A stretch of DNA of 47,057 bases from an uncultured Cellvibrionales bacterium. GTDB taxonomy: Bacteria > Pseudomonadota > Gammaproteobacteria > Pseudomonadales > Porticoccaceae. Below the pieces are notes generated by a model, which saw only the letters and a list, made by a program, of their open reading frames with translations, searched no databases and was not told the DNA's origin. The stretch is taken from NCBI GenBank assembly GCA_913031645.1, contig CAJWFB010000005.1, positions 1 to 47,057 of the forward strand, given 5' to 3'. Shown here in pieces: positions 35,972 to 44,072 of this stretch (position 1 is its first letter; the number at the start of each line of letters is the position of its first letter). Position numbers and translations under genes: made by a program.

Positions 35972-36868
35972 ATGGGCCATTTTCAGCGAGTTGGTTTACT
36001 CGGCAATCTTGATTTACCTGAAGTTAAGGAATCTCTGCACAGGTTAGAGACTTTTCTTGTCAGTCAGGGGCGTGATGTTGTCTATGAACAGCAAACAGCG
36101 AAACTAGTTGATTGGCCGGTGGAGAAAGTTTTTTCTATTACAGATTTCTGTGACTCTATTGATCTAGGTATTGTGGTTGGCGGTGATGGAAGTATGCTCA
36201 GTGCCAGCCGTAAGATGGCTTCTTTTGGTATTCCTTTATTAGGTATCAACAGGGGGCGTTTAGGCTTTTTGACGGACATATCTCCAGATGAAATTGAAGC
36301 GCGCGTGTTGCCAGTGCTAATGGGCGATTATAAGCAAACCCGCCGCTTTATGCTTGAGACCATCGTAATGCGTGATGGAGCACTTATTGGCAGCAGCACA
36401 GCGGTAAATGACATTGCCCTGCATCCAGGAATGTCAGCGAGAATGATGACATTTGAACTCTATGTCGATGGTGAGTTTGTCTATAGTCAGCGATCCGATG
36501 GCTTGATTGTTGCCACCCCAACGGGTTCAACGGCCTATGCCTTATCGGCAGGCGGGCCGCTGCTTTTTCCAGAGTTAGATGCCATGGTGGTTGTTCCGTT
36601 AAATCCTCATACTCTTAGTAGTAGACCCATCGCGCTGCACGGCAGTGCAAAGCTGGAACTCAGAGTAAGTACGCGAAATGAATTACAGCCAGTACTGACT
36701 TGTGATGGGCAAAACGATATTGTGACCGAGCCGGGCGACATTATTACTATTGCACGTCATAAACATGACATTCTTCTGATTCATCCTCAAGACAACAATT
36801 TTTATAGTGTTTGCCGTTCAAAACTGGGCTGGGGAAGTCGATTAGACGTAGAGAAAAGTGATGATTAG
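35972..36868 (+). CDS. nadK: NAD kinase
   Basis: Phosphorylates NAD to NADP, supplying the cofactor used by the transhydrogenase and biosynthetic reductases. The 298 residues (E. coli 292) carry the catalytic G-G-D-G-S motif at residues ~70-74, 'LGINRGRLGFLTDI', the NE/D region here as 'AVNDIALHPG', and the C-terminal 'RSDGLIVATPTGSTAYALSAGGP' and 'CDGQNDI'. The ATG follows a leader with only weak Shine-Dalgarno (GAGC). It is followed by the rhomboid gene after 33 bases. Confidence 0.97.
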   Translation: MGHFQRVGLLGNLDLPEVKESLHRLETFLVSQGRDVVYEQQTAKLVDWPVEKVFSITDFCDSIDLGIVVGGDGSMLSASRKMASFGIPLLGINRGRLGFLTDISPDEIEARVLPVLMGDYKQTRRFMLETIVMRDGALIGSSTAVNDIALHPGMSARMMTFELYVDGEFVYSQRSDGLIVATPTGSTAYALSAGGPLLFPELDAMVVVPLNPHTLSSRPIALHGSAKLELRVSTRNELQPVLTCDGQNDIVTEPGDIITIARHKHDILLIHPQDNNFYSVCRSKLGWGSRLDVEKSDD

Positions 36869-36901
36869 ATATAGCGTTTTTTAACGGACGGTCCTGGTTC
36901 A

Positions 36902-37498
36902 ATGTCACAACAACCCAATTGGTATGTTCTCGCTAAACGTTATCCCGCGGTAACACTGTTTGTCGTGTTGAGTGCGCTCGGAGGCATGCTGGTTAGTTTT
37001 AGTTACCGCACTGCCTTAGGCTATTTTAGTTTTGCCGGATTTAATAGTGCTGAGTATTGGCGATTGATTACCCCAATCTTTTTGCACTTTGGAATACTTC
37101 ATTTTGTTTTTAACAGTCTGTGGCTATCGATGCTGGGTTCACGCATTGAGGAATTGATGGGATCCTTTCATCTAATGCTAATCATTCTGGTTACTGGTTT
37201 AATGTCCAACGCAATCCAGTTTTGGTGGTCAGGAGCGGCGAACTTCGGGGGGATGTCCGGTGTAGTTTACGCATTGTTAGGGTATCTTTGGATTGCCAAT
37301 AGTATTGCACCTCATCCAATAATGACGCTACCGAGAGGGATAATCACCTTTATGATTGGCTGGCTAGTGCTTTGTATGACTCCTGTGGTGACGTTTTTGC
37401 TAGGTGTAGGTATTGCCAATGCCGCTCATTTGGGGGGCCTTCTGAGTGGAATGTTGCTCGGTCTGTCATTTGGATTATTGGCAAAGTTAAAAAAATAG
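36902..37498 (+). CDS. Rhomboid-family intramembrane serine protease
   Basis: A 198-residue membrane protein with six hydrophobic segments. The rhomboid catalytic dyad is visible: Ser119 in 'FGGMSGVVYALLG' and His176 in 'GIANAAHLGGLLSG'. The conserved 'W-R-L-I-T-P-I-F-L-H' and the 'H-x3-N' motif (H67, N71 in 'HFVFNSLWL') complete the oxyanion region. The protein has no cytoplasmic N-terminal domain like that of GlpG (276 residues), so it is a minimal rhomboid. Substrate unknown. It is 65 bases upstream of yeaC. Confidence 0.92.
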   Translation: MSQQPNWYVLAKRYPAVTLFVVLSALGGMLVSFSYRTALGYFSFAGFNSAEYWRLITPIFLHFGILHFVFNSLWLSMLGSRIEELMGSFHLMLIILVTGLMSNAIQFWWSGAANFGGMSGVVYALLGYLWIANSIAPHPIMTLPRGIITFMIGWLVLCMTPVVTFLLGVGIANAAHLGGLLSGMLLGLSFGLLAKLKK

Positions 37499-37563
37499 GG
37501 CAGGGTAGTCTTTGTAAGCATGGAGCTCATAATGACTCCGTTGAAAAAACCGATGAGAGAAAT

Positions 37564-37812
37564 ATGGACCTCAAACAACTGCTTAACAGCATCACTCCAG
37601 ATATTTATTTACGTCTGAAGCTTGGTGTAGAGATAGGTAAATGGCCCGACGGAAATAGTCTTACTCGCGAGCAAAAAGAATTGTGTATGCAGGCTATTAT
37701 TGCCTATGAGCAAGCGCTACCGGAAGACCAGCGAACTGGCTACGTGCCGCCTAAAAAAACCCCCTGTGCGCCCGATACTAATGAGCTACAGCCTTTATCT
37801 TGGAAGAACTAA
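37564..37812 (+). CDS. yeaC: DUF1315 (YeaC-like) protein
   Basis: A small 82-residue protein of the DUF1315 family (E. coli YeaC about 90). Typical features are 'LLNSITPDIYLRLKLGVEIGKWPDG', the helix 'LTREQKELCMQAIIAYE', and 'LPEDQRTGYV'. Function is unknown. An extended frame begins upstream at 37372 but overlaps the rhomboid gene, so the ATG at 37564 is used. The stop TAA shares one base with the ATG of the DUF2797 gene. Confidence 0.88.
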   Translation: MDLKQLLNSITPDIYLRLKLGVEIGKWPDGNSLTREQKELCMQAIIAYEQALPEDQRTGYVPPKKTPCAPDTNELQPLSWKN

Positions 37813-38651
37813 TGACTTTCCGACAATCTGGGCATTTACTGAAAATGGAAACCAGCGTTGGCACTGATGGCAGTGTGGACTATCAGTTACCTCTCGATGA
37901 TCAGCGATTGCCGCTAAACCAATTTATAGGAAGCACTATTTCAATTGAGCACCTTGGTGACATTCATTGCATTCACTGTGGCCGGCGCTCTAAGAAAAGC
38001 TTTGCCCAGGGCTACTGTTACCCTTGTTTCATATCTCTTCCGCAGTGTGATACCTGTATCATGAGTCCGGAGAGGTGCCATTTCCATGCAGGAACATGTC
38101 GCGATTCAGCGTGGGGTGAGAAGTTTTGTTTTACCGATCATTTTGTCTATCTATCGAATACATCGGGCGTCAAAGTGGGTATTACCCGCGGTGACCAATT
38201 GCCCACACGTTGGGTCGATCAAGGGGCGACCCAAGGGTTACCTATTTTTAGAGTAAAAAATCGTCGTCAAGCGGGACTCATTGAAGATCGCTTACGACAG
38301 CATGTTGCCGATAAAACGCAGTGGCAAAGAATGCTTAAGGGTAACAATGAAGATATTGATTTAGCGGCGTTTAGAGATGAACTCGTGGACAAGTGCCAGA
38401 CAGATTTATCACAGCTAGCAGAGGAATGTGGTATTCAAGCAATGCAGTATCTTGATCAGCAGAAGACGCTTCATATTGACTTTCCTGTGCAGGATTTTCC
38501 AGAAAAAGTAAAAAGTTTTAACCTCGACAAACAACCTAAAATAGAAGGTGTTTTACAAGGTATCAAAGGTCAGTACTTGATCCTCGATACAGGTGTTATC
38601 AATATCCGAAAATATACCGCCTACGACGTTGAGTTCAGCGCAGAGGTCTAA
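37812..38651 (+). CDS. DUF2797 protein with zinc ribbon and GIY-YIG-like domain
   Basis: A 279-residue DUF2797 protein. A Cys-rich N-terminal region holds pairs 'CIHCGRRSKKSFAQGYCYPC' and 'CDTCIMSPERCHFHAGTC', likely binding two zinc ions. It is followed by 'VYLSNTSGVKVGITRGDQLPTRWVDQGATQGLPI', which reads like a GIY-YIG nuclease-type core (Y-x-G-x-T-R, R-W). The C-terminal third ends with a beta-rich stretch. Nuclease activity is not established. It overlaps yeaC by one base (TAATG), with GGAAG as Shine-Dalgarno, and is followed by pepN after 23 bases, so yeaC-DUF2797-pepN look co-transcribed. Confidence 0.85.
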   Translation: MTFRQSGHLLKMETSVGTDGSVDYQLPLDDQRLPLNQFIGSTISIEHLGDIHCIHCGRRSKKSFAQGYCYPCFISLPQCDTCIMSPERCHFHAGTCRDSAWGEKFCFTDHFVYLSNTSGVKVGITRGDQLPTRWVDQGATQGLPIFRVKNRRQAGLIEDRLRQHVADKTQWQRMLKGNNEDIDLAAFRDELVDKCQTDLSQLAEECGIQAMQYLDQQKTLHIDFPVQDFPEKVKSFNLDKQPKIEGVLQGIKGQYLILDTGVINIRKYTAYDVEFSAEV

Positions 38652-38674
38652 TCTACAAATCTAGAGAGAATTTT

Positions 38675-41308
38675 ATGAAAGATGCAGCACCACAAACGGT
38701 TTATCTCAAAGACTATAAAGTCGCAGTGTTTTTGATTGAGAAAACTAATCTTACTTTTGACCTTGGTGAAACAAAAACGTCGGTTATTGCGGAATTGACG
38801 TTAGCGCGGAATATGGCCAGTCATGATGAGTCTAATAATTTGGTGCTTGATGGAAGCCCCGGTCTGGATCTTCAGTGGGTAAAAGTTGATGGTGAATTAT
38901 TGGCGCCCTCAGATTATTTGCGAGAAGCGGAATCATTAACAATCTTCAATCTTCCAGCTCACTGTGTAGTCACCACTGAGGTATTTATTGAGCCTCACCT
39001 AAACACCACCATGATGGGACTTTATCGCTCTCGCTCTATGTACTGTACTCAGTGCGAAGCTGAGGGTTTTAGGGATATCACCTACTATCTCGACCGCCCA
39101 GATGTCATGGCTGAATTTACCACCAAAGTGATTGGTGATCAGCAGCAATATCCAATTTTACTTTCCAATGGCAATCCGATAGAGCGCGGAATTATCGATG
39201 GTGGTCGTCATTTTGTTACCTGGCACGATCCCTTTAAAAAACCAGCATATCTGTTTGCCCTAGTGGCGGGAACACTGAGTGTTGTCAACGATAGCTTTGT
39301 GACTAGCTCAGGTCGTGAAGTCCATCTGCAAATCTTTGTGGAAGAGAAAGACCTAGATAAGTGTGATCATGCCATGTTGTCTTTGAAGCGATCTATGCGA
39401 TGGGATGAGGAAGTCTATGGTCGTGAATATGATCTTGATATTTTCATGATAGTGGCTGTAGATGATTTCAATATGGGTGCTATGGAAAATAAAGGACTTA
39501 ATATTTTCAATACATCTGCCGTGTTGGTGAATCCTAAAACCAGCACAGACGCCGCTTTTCAGCGTGTCGAAGCGATTGTAGCCCATGAGTATTTCCACAA
39601 CTGGTCGGGTAATCGCGTGACCTGTCGAGACTGGTTTCAGTTGAGCTTAAAAGAGGGATTTACGGTATATCGAGATTCCCAGTTTTCCTCGGATATGAAT
39701 TCACCGACCGTTAAGCGGATTGAAGATGTCGCCGTTTTACGCACCCACCAGTTTGCTGAAGATGGCGGTCCTATGGCGCATTCGGTGCAACCTGAGTCCT
39801 ATATGGAGATCAATAACTTTTATACTGTGACTATTTATGAAAAGGGTGCTGAGGTGGTGGGTATGTATCACACCCTACTAGGCGCTGACACTTTCCGTAG
39901 AGGGAGTGATTTGTATTTTGATCGGCATGACGGACAAGCGGCTACGGTTGAAGATTTCGTGGTCTCCATGGAAGATGCCAGTGGACGAGATTTAAGCCAA
40001 TTTAGGCGTTGGTACAAACAATCGGGAACCCCCATTCTTGAGACTACCGCCAGCTTTGATGAACAAGCAGCAACCTATACCTTAAACTTTAAGCAGCGCT
40101 GCCCTGACACCCCCGGTCAAACTGATAAAATGCCCTTTGTAATTCCAATTAGATTGGGCTTGGTTGGCGCAGATGGAAAAGACCAGATTTTGAACAGCGA
40201 CGGGCAAACACAAATTGTTTTTGAACTCACCGATGTTGAGCAAAGCCTGGTCATTGGCAACATAAAGAGTGAGCCGGTGCCATCTCTTCTGCGGGGTCTG
40301 TCTGCGCCAGTGAAATTACATTATCAATACAGCGATGAACAACTGGCGCATTTAATGGCCCATGACAGTGATGGATTTAATCGCTGGGATGCTACTCAAA
40401 CACTCAGTTTGACGATCTTACAGGCGTTAGCTGAAGACAGCCTAAACGGCGATGAACTCGCTCTAAATGGGAGCTTGATTGATGCTTTTGCTAGGTTGCT
40501 GAAGGATGATTCTTTAGACCCAGCAATGGTTGCACTAATGTTGCAACTACCCGGCGAAGCGCTTATGCATCAGTTGACCGACACGATTAATCCAGAGGCG
40601 ATTCATGATGCGCGACAGTTTGTGCGTGAGGCTCTGGCAGGCGCGTTGAAGAATGAATTACTGGCTGTATACAGCACCTTTAACACACCGATTGAGTATA
40701 AGCCTGAGGCTGATCAAATTGGCCGTCGCAGCCTCAAAAATGCGGCACTTGGCTATCTTATGCTGGTGGGTGATACTGGCGCAGAGCTAGCGTGGTCACA
40801 ATTTCAGCAGTCAGACAATATGACTGATAAAGCGGCTGCTCTGAGCGCCTTGGTAAATTGCCCTGCAGCAGCCGACTACGCAGCACAAGCACTAACCGCA
40901 TTTGAGCAACAATATCGTGATGAAGCTCTGGTGATGAACCTTTGGCTACAGATTCAGGCGATGAACAGTCAAACTGGCGGATTGGCTCGTGTTGAGGCGC
41001 TAATGCAACACTCAGCATTTACGATGAGTAACCCTAACAAGGTACGTAGCCTTATTGGTGGGTTTTGTAATGCCAACTTGGTAAACTTCCATAGTATTGA
41101 TGGCGCCGGTTATCGCTTTCTGCGTGAGCAGATATTGTCTCTCAATAAAACTAATCCGCAAGTAGCGGCTCGACTGGTAACACCATTGACACGCTGGAAA
41201 GCGTTCGCAGCGCCCCATAGTCAGTTAATGCGTGGTGAATTGCAGGTAATAGCGGATGAACCGGGTTTGGTCAAAGACATCTATGAGATTGCGACTAAGT
41301 CCCTGTAA
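38675..41308 (+). CDS. pepN: Aminopeptidase N
   Basis: M1 metallo-aminopeptidase that removes N-terminal residues from peptides in the cytoplasm. The 877 residues match E. coli PepN (870). The exopeptidase motif G-A-M-E-N is at 268-272, the zinc site is H304-E-x-x-H308 followed by E327 ('LKEGF'), and the catalytic Tyr is expected in 'YTVTIYEKGAEV'. Domain IV (the last ~330 residues) is helical. 'MYCTQCEAEGFRDITYYLDRPDV' is typical of gammaproteobacterial PepN. AGAGAG precedes the start. The gene is followed by about 200 bases ending in a strong terminator. Confidence 0.97.
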   Translation: MKDAAPQTVYLKDYKVAVFLIEKTNLTFDLGETKTSVIAELTLARNMASHDESNNLVLDGSPGLDLQWVKVDGELLAPSDYLREAESLTIFNLPAHCVVTTEVFIEPHLNTTMMGLYRSRSMYCTQCEAEGFRDITYYLDRPDVMAEFTTKVIGDQQQYPILLSNGNPIERGIIDGGRHFVTWHDPFKKPAYLFALVAGTLSVVNDSFVTSSGREVHLQIFVEEKDLDKCDHAMLSLKRSMRWDEEVYGREYDLDIFMIVAVDDFNMGAMENKGLNIFNTSAVLVNPKTSTDAAFQRVEAIVAHEYFHNWSGNRVTCRDWFQLSLKEGFTVYRDSQFSSDMNSPTVKRIEDVAVLRTHQFAEDGGPMAHSVQPESYMEINNFYTVTIYEKGAEVVGMYHTLLGADTFRRGSDLYFDRHDGQAATVEDFVVSMEDASGRDLSQFRRWYKQSGTPILETTASFDEQAATYTLNFKQRCPDTPGQTDKMPFVIPIRLGLVGADGKDQILNSDGQTQIVFELTDVEQSLVIGNIKSEPVPSLLRGLSAPVKLHYQYSDEQLAHLMAHDSDGFNRWDATQTLSLTILQALAEDSLNGDELALNGSLIDAFARLLKDDSLDPAMVALMLQLPGEALMHQLTDTINPEAIHDARQFVREALAGALKNELLAVYSTFNTPIEYKPEADQIGRRSLKNAALGYLMLVGDTGAELAWSQFQQSDNMTDKAAALSALVNCPAAADYAAQALTAFEQQYRDEALVMNLWLQIQAMNSQTGGLARVEALMQHSAFTMSNPNKVRSLIGGFCNANLVNFHSIDGAGYRFLREQILSLNKTNPQVAARLVTPLTRWKAFAAPHSQLMRGELQVIADEPGLVKDIYEIATKSL

Positions 41309-41451
41309 GCCTCCAGCAGGGCCTGACAGCAAGGCTTGATCAATTAATGTAATATTGGTTAGATATGAGGTAATTTTTGGACTAATGTTAATGTATCAGA
41401 CCAATCACGTTATTGAATGTGGGTGGTTTTGATGCTCATTTGAACAAGTAT

Positions 41452-41534
41452 ACACATCGGTTCGGAACGATGTGTTACAGATGAGCTACATCTGACCCTA
41501 AACTTTAGGAGGCTTTCACAAGCCTCCTTTTTTT
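41452..41534 (+). ncRNA. Candidate structured RNA: three hairpins ending in a terminator
   Basis: Three adjacent perfect hairpins occur: an 8-bp stem (41452-41459 with 41468-41475), a 6-bp stem (41478-41483 with 41489-41494) and the terminator stem at 41507-41528. The closing terminator and compact spacing resemble a small regulatory RNA or a processed 3' UTR RNA of pepN. The 5' end is unknown and I see no confident promoter; it does not match tmRNA, 6S, 4.5S or RNase P RNA features. CsrA-type GGA loops are not repeated enough to call it a Csr/Rsm RNA. Confidence 0.4.
41507..41534 (+). terminator. Strong intrinsic terminator
   Basis: A perfect 9-bp stem (AGGAGGCTT at 41507-41515 with AAGCCTCCT at 41520-41528, loop TCAC) is followed by TTTTTTT. 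It is 199 bases past the pepN stop. Confidence 0.9.
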
Positions 41535-41652
41535 GTGTTCGATTTCGTATTACTTGCCCATCAAGCCGCTAAATATCATCGCTCGAAGGAGTTAACTTAG
41601 CGTCGTATTACTGGATTATTTGCGCTTTAAATACTAATGCGTTGGTTACTGA

Positions 41653-41680
41653 TTGAAAAAATGGATGCTATAACTATACT
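41653..41680 (+). promoter_or_regulatory. Sigma-70-type promoter upstream of the acyl-CoA ligase
   Basis: TTGAAA (41653-41658) and TATACT (41675-41680) are separated by 16 bases. This would start transcription near 41687, giving a leader of about 165 bases before the ligase ATG. Confidence 0.5.
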
Positions 41681-41851
41681 AGAGCGCAACGCTGCTGTGT
41701 GCAGAGTGTTGGGAATACGAAGTAAACCTATGCACGCATTGCTACATTGGCACAAATCTATTTATACACGGTGAGTAAATGATAGGGTCTTTTGACACTT
41801 TTGGTGAAAGTATTTGAGGCTATCTTAAGGTTTAAACAAACAGGCAAGTCT

Positions 41852-43411
41852 ATGTTCTCAACATCGCAACTTATTACACGAATGGTCCAGACGGCAGGGT
41901 CGCAAGTAGTGACGGTCAATGGCGATCGCCAGCAGACCTGGAACCAATTCAATGAGAAAATAGCGAGGTTCGCAGGCGGGCTTCAGTCTTTGGGAGTGGG
42001 GCAAGATGATTGCGTGGCGATGCTCGCATTAAATAGCGATCGTTACTTTGAATTCATGTATGCAGTTCCTTGGGCAGGCGCTGTTTTTCAGCCGATCAAT
42101 ACCCGACTTGCAGGGCCTGAAGTGGTCTATTGGCTGAACGACTCAGAGGCCAAGGTTGTGTTGGTCGACAGCAGTTTTACGGCACTGATTGACCATATTC
42201 GGCCTCAGTTAAAATACGCACAACATTTTATCTTTGTTGATGAGGAGACCATACCCTATGGCTATGGTTCTTACAGCGATCTAGTCAGCGCAGAGCCTGT
42301 TGCCGATGCAGGGCGTCAAGGCGATGATGTTGCTGCATTATTTTACACCGGAGGAACCACAGGCAGATCAAAAGGAGTAATGCTTACTCATACTAATTTG
42401 GTGGTCAATGCGCTGCAGGCTGTCGCTGTTATGGATTGCCAGTCTGGAGATAAAATTTTGCATGTCGCGCCAATGTTTCATATAGCGGATGCTTTTTATT
42501 GTATGACATCTCTAGCGGTGGGTGGCACTAATTACTTTTTACCGGGGTTTGAGCCAGTGGCGACTATGCGCGCTATTCAAGATTATCAAATAGATAGGTT
42601 ACTGATGGTGCCCACGATGATCAATATGCTGGTTAACCACCCTGACATCGCTAATTTCGATCTGACGGAGTTACGAGCAGTGGCTTATGGCGCTTCCCCT
42701 ATGCCGGAGTCGGTAATTAAGAAGAGCCTTGCCGAACTTCCCAATACGGGCTTTTATCAGGCTTATGGGCAAACCGAAGCCTCGCCCATTGTCACGGTAC
42801 TTGACAAAAATCGTCACATCTTTGAGGGTCCTTTGGCAGGTAAAACAAAATCAGCCGGCCAAGCAATTCCTGGCACTGACCTTGCTATTTTCGATGAAAA
42901 TAATCACAGAGTAGCGAACGGTGAGGTAGGAGAGGTCTGTCTGCGCGGGCCCAATGTCATGAAGGGCTACCGAAATATGCCTGAGCAAACCGACAAGGCG
43001 ATTGTGGATCAATGGCTGCATACCGGTGATGGTGGTTACCTTGACGATGAGGGCTTTTTGTTTATCGTTGATCGAGTCAAAGATATGATTATATCGGGGG
43101 GTGAAAACGTCTATTCAACGGAAGTCGAAAACGCAATTTACCAATATCCTGGTGTTAATCAGTGCGCCGCTATTGGTATTCCCAGTGAGAAATGGGGGGA
43201 ACAGGTGCATGCGGTAGTAGTTCTTAACGAGGGAGTTAGTGCTTCCGAAGAAGATATTATTGCTTATTGCAAAACACAGATTGCAGGTTTTAAATGCCCG
43301 CGCTCAATCGCGTTTCAGCGTGAACCATTGCCATTGTCTGGTGCAGGGAAAATTCTCAAGACAGAGTTACGCAAGCCTTTTTGGGCAAGTGGCGAGAAAA
43401 ATGTCAATTGA
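41852..43411 (+). CDS. Acyl-CoA synthetase (AMP-forming fatty acid CoA ligase)
   Basis: A 519-residue member of the ANL family that activates a carboxylic acid, probably a fatty acid, via an acyl-adenylate to its CoA thioester. Motifs in order: P-loop 'FYTGGTTGRSKGVMLTH' (about residues 164-180), 'GFYQAYGQTEASP' (A5), 'HTGDGGYLDDEGFLFIVDRVKDMIISGGENVYSTEVE' (A7-A8) and the A10 Lys in 'LSGAGKILKTELR'. The protein resembles medium/long-chain ligases of the FadD3/FadD13 type; chain preference is unclear. The ATG at 41852 aligns with related proteins; the frame is open to a TTG at 41792. It begins the ligase-cupin-OYE series. Confidence 0.92.
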   Translation: MFSTSQLITRMVQTAGSQVVTVNGDRQQTWNQFNEKIARFAGGLQSLGVGQDDCVAMLALNSDRYFEFMYAVPWAGAVFQPINTRLAGPEVVYWLNDSEAKVVLVDSSFTALIDHIRPQLKYAQHFIFVDEETIPYGYGSYSDLVSAEPVADAGRQGDDVAALFYTGGTTGRSKGVMLTHTNLVVNALQAVAVMDCQSGDKILHVAPMFHIADAFYCMTSLAVGGTNYFLPGFEPVATMRAIQDYQIDRLLMVPTMINMLVNHPDIANFDLTELRAVAYGASPMPESVIKKSLAELPNTGFYQAYGQTEASPIVTVLDKNRHIFEGPLAGKTKSAGQAIPGTDLAIFDENNHRVANGEVGEVCLRGPNVMKGYRNMPEQTDKAIVDQWLHTGDGGYLDDEGFLFIVDRVKDMIISGGENVYSTEVENAIYQYPGVNQCAAIGIPSEKWGEQVHAVVVLNEGVSASEEDIIAYCKTQIAGFKCPRSIAFQREPLPLSGAGKILKTELRKPFWASGEKNVN

Positions 43412-43502
43412 GTTGGCACTGGATATTTTACGAATTATAACGTGCTATTACATCCTCAACTCAATCGCAGGGTAAAGCATCACACTAACAGGAACAACGC
43501 AG

Positions 43503-43853
43503 ATGGATTATTTGTTTAAGCTTGATAACCGGCATGATATTGAACCGATTACAGACGACCTTGATGGTTGGAAGGTCATTGAAGGGAAGCCAACCATGAA
43601 AACGTGGATTATGCGCACGTCAAATGATGGCAGCATGATTTCTGGCGTCTGGACAGCCACGCCGGGCACCTATCATGCAGTATACGCGGAGTACGAGTTT
43701 GTGCATCTCATAGAAGGCAGTATCACAATTACGCCAGACGGCGGAGAGCCATCGATTATGTCATCTGGAGACGCCTTTGTGGTGGAGGCGGGTTTCAGTG
43801 GCACTTGGAAAATTACTGAGCCGGTAGTTAAGCATTTTGATATTAAGCTTTAA
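43503..43853 (+). CDS. Cupin domain protein (DUF861/cupin_3)
   Basis: A 116-residue single-domain cupin. The core 'SGVWTATPGTYHAVYAEYEFVHLIEGSITITPDGGEPSIMSSGDAFVVEAGFSGTWKITEPVVKHF' matches the cupin_3 family, similar to ureidoglycine aminohydrolase-type domains, with the W-x-C/T...P-G-x-Y pattern and 'GTW' near the end. Classical metal ligands are not evident: the usual His pair is replaced by 'YAEYEF' apart from one Glu. It may bind a small molecule or sugar. The gene is 91 bases after the ligase on the same strand. Confidence 0.85.
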   Translation: MDYLFKLDNRHDIEPITDDLDGWKVIEGKPTMKTWIMRTSNDGSMISGVWTATPGTYHAVYAEYEFVHLIEGSITITPDGGEPSIMSSGDAFVVEAGFSGTWKITEPVVKHFDIKL

Positions 43854-44072
43854 TTGAGTTGCCATACTAAGTATTATCAAGAGTAAGCGTTGCCCTATCA
43901 TCGTGTGTTGGATGCCTATTTGAGGATAATAAAAGGGCCAAAGAAAAAAGCTTTTCTGGTTAGTTGATTTGTTATCGAGCCTAGGTCTATAAATGAGGCT
44001 TAGTCGAACTGACTGACGTGTTCAATCAAAAATCCCATTAAATCCAATCGCCTTTAGACCTGAGACCCCATT

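Larger units (their letters stand above)
41309..41851. other. 543-base intergenic region between pepN and the acyl-CoA ligase
   Basis: The first 225 bases hold the triple-hairpin structure and terminator. The remainder contains a plausible sigma-70 promoter and a 5' leader of about 165 bases with only tiny frames (14 and 12 codons starting at 41730 and 41778), which I do not consider genes. Confidence 0.6.

Noticed and set aside
41461-41500. tRNA-like or tmRNA-like look of 'GTTCGGAAC' and following hairpin
   Set aside because: No acceptor stem, D-arm or CCA end could be folded; the segment is better explained by simple hairpins.
41730-41815. Tiny frames of 14 and 12 codons in the acyl-CoA ligase leader
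   Set aside because: No Shine-Dalgarno, no biased composition and no overlap with the ligase start.
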